Positions 22,916 to 28,057 of a stretch of DNA of 28,057 bases are shown here, piece by piece. The notes below the pieces were generated by a model. The model was not told the origin of the DNA. It saw nothing but the letters and a program-made list of their open reading frames with translations, and did not search any database. Numbering within the stretch: position 1 is the first letter of the stretch; the number at the start of each line of letters is the position of its first letter. Both the position numbers and the translations under genes were made by a program. This stretch comes from Acidimicrobiia bacterium (GTDB lineage Bacteria; Actinomycetota; Acidimicrobiia; Spongiisociales; SHLN01): the NCBI GenBank assembly GCA_013043085.1, contig JABDOU010000283.1:1-28057 (forward strand), given 5' to 3'.

Positions 22916-23377
22916 CTACCAGCCGTTACCGGCCCATGCCGGTGAAGCCGGCGGCGACAAGGGACAGGAACCCCCGAACAGCGCTGCGGCGGTATCGGAT
23001 CGACCGAACGCAGTTGCATCCTGCACGGCATCCCAGATTCCGAACCAGGTTCCGGATTGACTCTGCACCGCCATGCAGACAACATCGGTGCCGTTAACGG
23101 CGACACCAATCTGTCCCACAGGTGGGCTGAGAGATGCCACAAACAAGAAGCTCGGCTCTACAGCCTGCAGCTCGGTCACATCGTCGGTAAACGAGAACCT
23201 CCCGGCCATGACACTTTTCTCTGCAACCAGACCGTTGCGAAGCGCGGACTGCGCTGCACGGTCTTGAGCCGTCACCCTCTGGCCCAGAAACGTCGGGACA
23301 GCTACCGCAATGAGAATGGCGACAATCAGAACAACGATCATCAATTCGACGAGCGAGAATCCGTCTTGTCGTGACAT
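22916..23377 (-). CDS. Type IV prepilin, second (minor) pilin
   Basis: The 153-residue product has a short leader MSRQDG and cleavage site G/FSLVELMIVVLIVAILIAV, with Glu at +5, the classic class III signal. The N-terminal helix VAVPTFLGQRVTAQDRAAQS is almost the same as in the neighbouring major pilin, so the two probably arose by duplication. The C-terminal half differs: two cysteines (VVCMAVQ and GGSCPLSP) may form a D-loop disulfide, and the protein ends AGNGW. The start has no ribosome binding site; a candidate promoter lies so close that the mRNA may be leaderless. Probably a minor or conditional pilin. Confidence 0.93.
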   Translation of the reverse strand: MSRQDGFSLVELMIVVLIVAILIAVAVPTFLGQRVTAQDRAAQSALRNGLVAEKSVMAGRFSFTDDVTELQAVEPSFLFVASLSPPVGQIGVAVNGTDVVCMAVQSQSGTWFGIWDAVQDATAFGRSDTAAALFGGSCPLSPPASPAWAGNGW

Positions 23378-23385
23378 GACAGCAA

Positions 23386-23412
23386 ATATCGACCATCCAT
23401 GAAGCGCCCTTG
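23386..23412 (-). promoter_or_regulatory. Possible sigma-28-like promoter for the second pilin
   Basis: Minus strand CAAG, 15 bases, then GTCGATAT, close to the TAAA-N15-GCCGATAA consensus of FliA/WhiG sigma factors. The same spacing and a closer match occur upstream of the major pilin. The -10 box ends 8 bases before the ATG, so the predicted transcript would be leaderless or nearly so, which fits the missing ribosome binding site. Weak on its own. Confidence 0.3.
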
Positions 23413-23464
23413 AACGATTCCGATTGGTACCGGCCGGATACTCGCCTCAGCTCCTTTGCACGCG

Positions 23465-23494
23465 AAAATGGGACCCCTGAAGGGGTCCCATTTT
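23465..23494 (-). terminator. Strong intrinsic terminator after the major pilin
   Basis: A perfect 13-bp stem (AAAATGGGACCCC with GGGGTCCCATTTT) closes a 4-base loop, ending in a T run on the minus strand, 19 bases past the pilin stop. Its symmetry would let it act in both directions. It separates the abundant pilin message from the second pilin and pilD. Confidence 0.9.
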
Positions 23495-23513
23495 CTTACT
23501 GACTTGGAGTTGA

Positions 23514-23984
23514 CTACCAGCTGGCGGCGGTAGCGTCCGTTGCACAGTCGGTGAGCGTGCCTCCGGAGGCAATTTCACCATAGGCAGTCGCAGCAGTCGG
23601 ATCCTCAGCAATCATGAAGATCTTTCCACTGGCGCTCAGCACGGTGAGACAGGCAACGCCGCCGGTCTCGAGCTTGACGAATACGTCTCCCGCATTCGAT
23701 GTAGCAGCCGCGTATGCGTCCTCTTGCCAAGTGAGGCTTGGCTCGACGGCGCCGAGATCGGCAGCAACGTCGGTGTATGCCTGGTCATTGGCGTAAATGG
23801 TCTTTTCCGTGGCCAGGGCGTTGCGCAGATTTGACTGTGCAGCACGGTCCTGGGCCGTCTCACGTTGACCGAGGAAGGTCGGGATCGCGATTGCGACCAA
23901 GATGGCGATGATAAGCACCACGACCATAAGCTCGATCAGTGTGAAACCGTCTTCGTTGAGACGATTGCGCATCCGATTCAACAT
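23514..23984 (-). CDS. pilA: Type IV prepilin, probable major pilin
   Basis: The 156-residue prepilin has a 13-residue charged leader MLNRMRNRLNEDG cleaved before FTLIELMVVVLIIAILVAI (Glu +5 present). The helix continues AIPTFLGQRETAQDRAAQSN. The globular domain carries two cysteines (GGVACLTVL and LTDCATDA), a likely disulfide, and ends AASW. ATG 23984 is preceded by a full AGGAGG 9 bases upstream, the best ribosome binding site in the window. Its own promoter candidate, a 5' hairpin and a strong terminator all point to high expression as a separate unit, so I infer it is the main pilus subunit. The frame is open upstream to 24095 but that part is not pilin. Confidence 0.95.
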   Translation of the reverse strand: MLNRMRNRLNEDGFTLIELMVVVLIIAILVAIAIPTFLGQRETAQDRAAQSNLRNALATEKTIYANDQAYTDVAADLGAVEPSLTWQEDAYAAATSNAGDVFVKLETGGVACLTVLSASGKIFMIAEDPTAATAYGEIASGGTLTDCATDATAASW

Positions 23985-24013
23985 GTTGTATTGCCTCCTA
24001 TGACAATGAATCC

Positions 24014-24032
24014 GGGACGCAATGCGCGTCCC
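24014..24032 (-). other. 5' leader hairpin of the major pilin mRNA
   Basis: GGGACGC/GCGTCCC with a 5-base loop sits about 20 bases upstream of the pilin AGGAGG. It lies inside the transcript predicted from the promoter candidate at 24046-24072. It may protect the 5' end of an abundant message. Confidence 0.5.
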
Positions 24033-24045
24033 ATGTACAACAGCT

Positions 24046-24072
24046 ATATCGGCCCCCCTCCCAGCTTCCTTA
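24046..24072 (-). promoter_or_regulatory. Candidate sigma-28 (FliA/WhiG)-type promoter for the major pilin
   Basis: The minus strand reads TAAG, 15 bases, GCCGATAT. The sigma-28 consensus is TAAA-N15-GCCGATAA, so 10 of 12 consensus bases match with exact spacing. Transcription would begin about 55-60 bases before the ATG, giving a leader that holds the 24014-24032 hairpin and the AGGAGG. A vegetative TATAGC -10 overlapping the same site is also possible. Confidence 0.45.
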
Positions 24073-24150
24073 AGGGTGATCGGCCAATTTCCCAAACGAA
24101 CTAGTCAGGCTCTGTAAGGTGCCAAGCGCAGAGTGTTCGATTCACCACGT

Positions 24151-24300
24151 GGCATGCGAAAACTCTTGAAGCCCCATTGGGTTGATCTCACATGAGGAGT
24201 TGCGAAGCAACTCCCAAGGAACCCGAAGGGTTCCCGGCATGCGCAGGGTGTTCAAGCCCCTTCGCGTCAAGGTGGGTGGCAATCTCACACGGACAACTCC
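24151..24300 (-). repeat. Imperfect direct repeat pair in the pilC-pilA intergenic region
   Basis: Two units of about 65 bases (24236-24300 and 24151-24214), read on the minus strand, both start GGAGTTG, share TGTGAGAT, ACCCA and GGGGCTTSAA in order, and end CGCATGCC. The 21-base spacer holds hairpin GGAACCC-TTC-GGGTTCC, and the second unit begins with hairpin GGAGTTGC-TTC-GCAACTCC; both have the same TTC loop. A further partial copy (GAACACYCTGCGC) occurs at 24126-24138 and 24241-24253. The whole 23985-24460 gap has no credible gene. It could hold a structured RNA, a regulator-binding array or a decayed repeat element. Confidence 0.6.
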
Positions 24301-24431
24301 GCCTCCCCACTTACGCTCTGAGGGCCCTCGTCCTCCGTGACATCGACGTCCGGCCACAGAGGCGGTAGCTCTCCCGCGTGACCACGGCCGACGTATTAAA
24401 TCCCGTACGTGCGGATCGCTCCAACCAACAA

Positions 24432-24459
24432 GCGTTTAACCGCCGGTAGGAAGAAACGC
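24432..24459 (-). terminator. Possible terminator after pilC
   Basis: GCGTTT (24454-24459) pairs with AAACGC (24432-24437), with an inner ACC/GGT pair, beginning one base after the pilC stop, followed by TTGTTGGTT. The stem is short and only moderately GC-rich, so termination may be partial. Confidence 0.4.
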
Positions 24460-24460
24460 G

Positions 24461-25687
24461 CTAGCCGATGACGTTGACCAGGTTGAACATCGGCAGGTAC
24501 AGGGCTACGAGAATGGCACCGACCGTTGCACCCATGAAGGCGATGAGAATTGGCTCGAGGAGGCTGGTGAGAGCGTCGACGGTGTCGTTGACTTCCCGGT
24601 CGTAGAAGTCGGAGACCTTGTCGAGCATGTTGTCGAGCGCACCGGTTTCTTCGCCAACGGCCATCATCTGGACGACCATGGGCGGGAAGATCTTGCCTTC
24701 TTTTGCCAGCGGCTTCGAGATCGAATCTCCACCCTTGACGGCCTGTGAGACCCGGTTTACGGCGTCTCCGACCACTACGTTTCCAGCGGTCAACTCGACG
24801 ATCGCCATCGCTTCGAGAATCGGGACGCCGGAACGTACAAGCACGCCAAGCGTTCTGGCGAATCGGCTGATGGCGGTCTTGTGGTTCATGGTGCCGAACA
24901 CCGGTGCTCGCAACTTGAACGCATCCCACAAACGACGGCCGCCCTTCGTATTGATCCAACGCCGGAACGCGTAGACGGCACCGCCAAATGCGGGGAAGAT
25001 GATGTACCACCTCGAAGTGAGGATGCCCGAGGCGCCGATCAACGCTCGGGTCGCGATCGGAAGTTCGCCGCCTACGTCTGCGTACATATCGACGAACTGC
25101 GGTACGACGAAAAGGAGCATGAGAGTGACGACGCCTGCCACCATGCTGAGGACCACGATCGGGTATGCCATGGCCGACTTGATTTTGCTGCGCAATGCCG
25201 CCGCAGATTCGAGGGTGTCTGCGATGCGTTCGAGAGTCTCGTCGAGGACACCTGCGGCTTCGCCGGCCTGGACCATGGCCACGAAGAGTGTGTTGAAGAC
25301 CTTGGGATGCTGCTCGAGAGCAACGCTGAGGCTTGCACCGCGCTCGACACTGGCCCGCACCTCCCCGATTGTCTTCTTGAGAGGCTTGGATACGGTCTGT
25401 TCTTCGAGAACATAGAGAGACCTCAGTAGCGACAGACCGGAATTGATCATGGTCGCAAACTGACGGCTGAAGATGGCAATCTCTTTGGCCTTGATCCGAT
25501 CGGTGATGCCCGGGATCGAGATCTCTTTCTGAAGACCATCGGTCTTCTTCTCGGCCACGCCGAGAGGGGTCATCCCGCTTTCTTTCAGAGCGCGAATAAC
25601 CGCTTCTTTGGAGGAACCCTCCAACTCACCTTCGATGACTTTGCCGCTCTTGGCGTCACGAACCTTGTATGTGTACATCGAGGCCAT
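24461..25687 (-). CDS. pilC: Type IV pilus platform protein PilC
   Basis: PilC (GspF family) is the polytopic platform that couples the PilB/PilT motors to pilin addition and removal. It is 408 residues with an N-terminal cytosolic stretch (MYTYKVRDAKSGKVIEGELE), then two T2SSF domains. The first holds FSRQFATMINSGLSLLRSL and VFNTLFVAMVQAGEAAG; the second repeats the pattern with FARTLGVLVRSGVPILEAM and PPMVVQMMAVGEETGALD. Three membrane helices are visible (about 176-197, 225-242, 380-403). ATG 25687 is 3 bases after the pilT stop, in an apparent pilB-pilT-pilC operon. Confidence 0.97.
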   Translation of the reverse strand: MASMYTYKVRDAKSGKVIEGELEGSSKEAVIRALKESGMTPLGVAEKKTDGLQKEISIPGITDRIKAKEIAIFSRQFATMINSGLSLLRSLYVLEEQTVSKPLKKTIGEVRASVERGASLSVALEQHPKVFNTLFVAMVQAGEAAGVLDETLERIADTLESAAALRSKIKSAMAYPIVVLSMVAGVVTLMLLFVVPQFVDMYADVGGELPIATRALIGASGILTSRWYIIFPAFGGAVYAFRRWINTKGGRRLWDAFKLRAPVFGTMNHKTAISRFARTLGVLVRSGVPILEAMAIVELTAGNVVVGDAVNRVSQAVKGGDSISKPLAKEGKIFPPMVVQMMAVGEETGALDNMLDKVSDFYDREVNDTVDALTSLLEPILIAFMGATVGAILVALYLPMFNLVNVIG

Positions 25688-25690
25688 GCT

Positions 25691-27229
25691 CTAACCGCCC
25701 TGTAGGAGGCGTTGCATCGCCTCTTTGTCGTTGCAACGTTCGAGCGCAAGTTCTCGAGTGATCTTGCCCTGTTTGGTCATCGCGGCCAGCGCCATGTCCA
25801 TCGTCTGCATTCCGTACTTGCCACCTGCCTGAATGGCGCTCGGGATCTGGTGGACCTTGCCATCGCGTACGAGGTTCCGGATCGCCGACGTTGCAATCAT
25901 GACCTCGACTGCCGCGATCCGACCCTTGCCGTCAACGGTAGGGAGCAACTGTTGGGACAAAACGGCCTGCAGCGAACCGGCCAACATCACACGAACCTGA
26001 GATTGCTGATGCGCTGGAAACACATCGATGATTCGCTCTATGGATTGAGGTGCACTTTGGGTATGGAGAGTTCCAAAGACAAGGTGTCCTGTTTCGGCTG
26101 CGGTCAAGGCAGCGCCGATGGTTTCGAGATCTCGCATCTCACCCACCAGGATCACGTCCGGATCCTGCCGCAAGATGTGCTTGAGCGCCTGGTTGAAGCC
26201 GAGCGTGTCAGTTCCGACCTCACGTTGATTCACGATGCTCTTCTTGTGCCGGTGCAAGAACTCGATCGGATCCTCAACAGTGATGATGTGACTCGCCCGC
26301 TCCGTGTTGATCAGGTTGATGATCGACGCCAACGACGTGGACTTACCTGACCCGGTCGGGCCGGTCACGAGAACCAGACCACGATGCAAGTGCGCAAGTG
26401 AGTTGACCGCAGCAGGCATGCCGAGCTCATCGGGATTCTTGATCTCATTGGGAATGGAACGCAGAACCGCCGCTACCGAATCACGCTGGAAGAACACGTT
26501 GACACGAAATCGTCCACGGCCAGGGAGTGGATGGGAAGTGTCCAGCTCTCGAGTTTCCTCGAAGCGAGTTCTCTGCTCGGCCGTGAGGATGTCGTACAGG
26601 ATCCGGCGAAGCTCAGCCGGCATCAGAATGTCGAATCCCTCCATCGGCTCCAGGGACCCGTGAACGCGCACCATGGGCGGCGAACCGGCGGTCAGGTGAA
26701 GGTCGGAACCCTGCTTTTCGATCAACAACTCGAGGAAATCGTTGAGATGTACCTGCTCGGCGATTTCTGTGCGTATACGTCTCGGCTCCTCGTCGAGCCC
26801 CATGAAGAATGAATTGAGCATCTCGTCGATACCCGTCTGGCTGGCAAGCGCCATGGTTACAGCCGAGCCACATACGGTCTCGAGGCTGGTTTGGATGTCT
26901 CGTACAAACGGGTTGGCAACCGCCACAATGACGCGGCCATCTTCTACTTTGATAGGAATCGCATTGAAGCGATGTGCCGTGTCGGGATCGAGCCTGGACA
27001 CTGCCTCGGGCTGAAGCACCTCATTCTGCACGTCGACATACCTCATCCCGATCCGATCTGCGACCGTAGCGAGCAGATCCCCAGGTGACACGTGGCCGTT
27101 TTGCAGAAGGATTCGTGCAAGAGGAACGTCCGTGTCCTTTTCCTGCACGTACAGGGCTTCGAGCACGTCACGGCTCAGCAGTCTCTTATCGACGAGTGAT
27201 TCGCCGATTTGTTTGGAAACCCTGTTCAC
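25691..27229 (-). CDS. pilT: PilT-type pilus motor ATPase with an N-terminal MshEN-like domain
   Basis: PilT powers pilus retraction. Ordinary PilT has about 345 residues; this one has 512. Residues from about 155 onward are true PilT: QGSDLHLTAGSPPMVRVHG (173-191), Walker A GPTGSGKST (290-298), Asp box ITVEDPIEF, Walker B DVILVGEMRD (358-367), His box GHLVFGTLHT (381-390) and the PilT-specific AIRNLVRDGK (449-458). The first 140 or so residues resemble the MshEN/GspE N-domain normally found on PilB: QIGESLVDKRLLSRDVLEAL then PLARILLQNGHVSPGDLL. MshEN domains can bind cyclic di-GMP, but the RLG and glycine positions are partly changed here. The start is GTG 27229, overlapping the pilB stop by 4 bases. 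A retraction motor is the best call; a dual-role motor is possible. Confidence 0.9.
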   Translation of the reverse strand: MNRVSKQIGESLVDKRLLSRDVLEALYVQEKDTDVPLARILLQNGHVSPGDLLATVADRIGMRYVDVQNEVLQPEAVSRLDPDTAHRFNAIPIKVEDGRVIVAVANPFVRDIQTSLETVCGSAVTMALASQTGIDEMLNSFFMGLDEEPRRIRTEIAEQVHLNDFLELLIEKQGSDLHLTAGSPPMVRVHGSLEPMEGFDILMPAELRRILYDILTAEQRTRFEETRELDTSHPLPGRGRFRVNVFFQRDSVAAVLRSIPNEIKNPDELGMPAAVNSLAHLHRGLVLVTGPTGSGKSTSLASIINLINTERASHIITVEDPIEFLHRHKKSIVNQREVGTDTLGFNQALKHILRQDPDVILVGEMRDLETIGAALTAAETGHLVFGTLHTQSAPQSIERIIDVFPAHQQSQVRVMLAGSLQAVLSQQLLPTVDGKGRIAAVEVMIATSAIRNLVRDGKVHQIPSAIQAGGKYGMQTMDMALAAMTKQGKITRELALERCNDKEAMQRLLQGG

Positions 27230-28057
27230 GCCACGACTCTCATGATCTCTTCGATGGACGTCATGCCCTTGCGAACCTTTGTCATACCGTCATCCCACAG
27301 TTCGAGCATGCCTTGCTCTTTGGCGACGACTTTGATTTCGTTCGAAGGGCGGTTCTCGACGGCCATGCGGCGAATCTCGTCGGATATGAGCATGACCTCG
27401 TGCAATGCCAATCGCCCGCGGTAACCGTTCGAACAAGCACCACATCCCTTCGGATCAGCGGCATACATCTGCGAGGCGGTGGCTTTCTCGATCTCCTCAT
27501 CGGCCCATCTGGCTTTGACGAGCACATCCTTGTCAGGCGAATACTCGACCTTGCACTTCTTGCACAGGCGTCTCGCGAGACGTTGGCCGAGCACAGCGTC
27601 GAGAGAGGATGAAACCAGATAAGGTTCAACACCCATTTCAATGAGGCGGCCGATGCTCGATGGGGCATCGTTGGTGTGCAGGGTTGAAAGCACGAGGTGA
27701 CCGGTCAGGGCAGCTTCGATTGCGATCTGCGCCGTCTCGTGGTCACGAATCTCACCAACAAGGGCAATGTCAGGGTCAGAACGCAGGATTGAACGCAAAG
27801 CGGTGGCAAAGGTCAATCCGGCCTTCTTGTTGACCTGGACCTGAGTTATCCCCTCCAGGCGATACTCAACCGGATCTTCTGTGGTGATGATGTTGACTTC
27901 GGGTTTGTTCAACACGTTGAGCGTGGCGTACAGGGTGGTGGACTTACCGGAACCGGTCGGGCCCGTGACGAGAATCGCGCCATAAGGCTTCGTGTAGGCC
28001 GACTCGAATCGAGCAAGCGTTTGCGGCAGGAAACCGAGATCCACCAGCTCCAACAAC
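27226..28057 (-). CDS. pilB: Type IV pilus assembly ATPase PilB, C-terminal part (cut by window edge)
   Basis: PilB drives pilus extension. The visible 276 or so residues cover the ATPase core: Walker A VTGPTGSGKSTTLYA, Asp box ITTEDPVEYRLEGITQVQV, Walker B DIALVGEIRDHETAQIA, and the His box GHLVLSTLHTNDAPSSI. A zinc module with four cysteines (LCKKCKVEYS and GCGACSNGYRGR) follows; it is typical of PilB/GspE and absent from PilT. The N-terminal domain lies beyond the window, and the TTG at the edge is only an in-frame codon, not the start. The end overlaps pilT by 4 bases (GTGA). Confidence 0.97.
   Translation of the reverse strand, partial: LLELVDLGFLPQTLARFESAYTKPYGAILVTGPTGSGKSTTLYATLNVLNKPEVNIITTEDPVEYRLEGITQVQVNKKAGLTFATALRSILRSDPDIALVGEIRDHETAQIAIEAALTGHLVLSTLHTNDAPSSIGRLIEMGVEPYLVSSSLDAVLGQRLARRLCKKCKVEYSPDKDVLVKARWADEEIEKATASQMYAADPKGCGACSNGYRGRLALHEVMLISDEIRRMAVENRPSNEIKVVAKEQGMLELWDDGMTKVRKGMTSIEEIMRVVA

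Noticed and set aside
24080..24165. tRNA-like T-loop (GTTCGATTC) on the plus strand
   Set aside because: Only about three T-stem pairs form, and no D-arm or 5-bp anticodon stem fits. Probably chance within the repeat region.
24321..24330. 10-base palindrome GAGGGCCCTC
   Set aside because: Isolated, short and not near a start site; no support for a regulator site.
24142..24357. 71-codon minus-strand ORF in the pilC-pilA gap
   Set aside because: It runs through the direct repeats and hairpins, has no ribosome binding site, an Arg/Trp-rich translation and no recognisable domain; the repeats explain the open frame.

Overview
The window is a continuous run of genes all read from the minus strand. 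It comes from a moderately GC-rich member of the Actinomycetota. Four things point there: an actinobacterial integration host factor (mIHF) domain beside gmk; the gene order pyrR-pyrBC-carAB-pyrD-pyrF-mIHF/gmk-rpoZ-coaBC-priA-def-fmt, which largely follows the mycobacterial and streptomycete order; a PriA without helicase motifs, as in other actinobacteria; and frequent GTG/TTG starts with 4-base ATGA/GTGA overlaps. A complete type IV pilus assembly set beside aro genes argues against mycobacteria or streptomycetes and suggests a deeper lineage such as Acidimicrobiia. That placement is an inference.

In the direction of transcription (high to low coordinates) the window opens with a type IV pilus region (28057-19095). 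It holds pilB (cut by the window edge), pilT with an extra N-terminal domain, and pilC. A 476-base structured intergenic region follows, then a strongly expressed-looking major pilin with its own terminator, a second pilin, and prepilin peptidase pilD. After a 302-base gap come pilM, pilN, pilO and a PilP-like gene. No secretin gene is present. The cluster runs into aroC and aroB (shikimate pathway), then leuA preceded by a leucine-containing leader ORF, then efp and nusB.

The next block is the pyrimidine operon, pyrR-pyrB-pyrC-(31-codon ORF)-carA-carB-pyrD-pyrF. Nearly every junction overlaps, so translation is probably coupled. A hairpin matching the PyrR-binding loop lies directly against the pyrR ribosome binding site, which implies UMP-dependent feedback on the operon at translation. 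The block continues without a break into an in-frame mIHF-guanylate kinase fusion, rpoZ, coaBC, priA, def and the 5' part of fmt. Nucleotide synthesis, transcription, coenzyme A synthesis and protein N-terminal formylation/deformylation are thus joined in one transcription direction.

Most of the window is core metabolism. The unusual points are the mIHF-Gmk fusion, the tiny ORF bridging pyrC and carA, the PyrR loop, the leuA leader, the MshEN-like domain on PilT, the sigma-28-like boxes before both pilins, and repeats between pilC and the major pilin. I found no CRISPR array, insertion sequence, rRNA or convincing tRNA.
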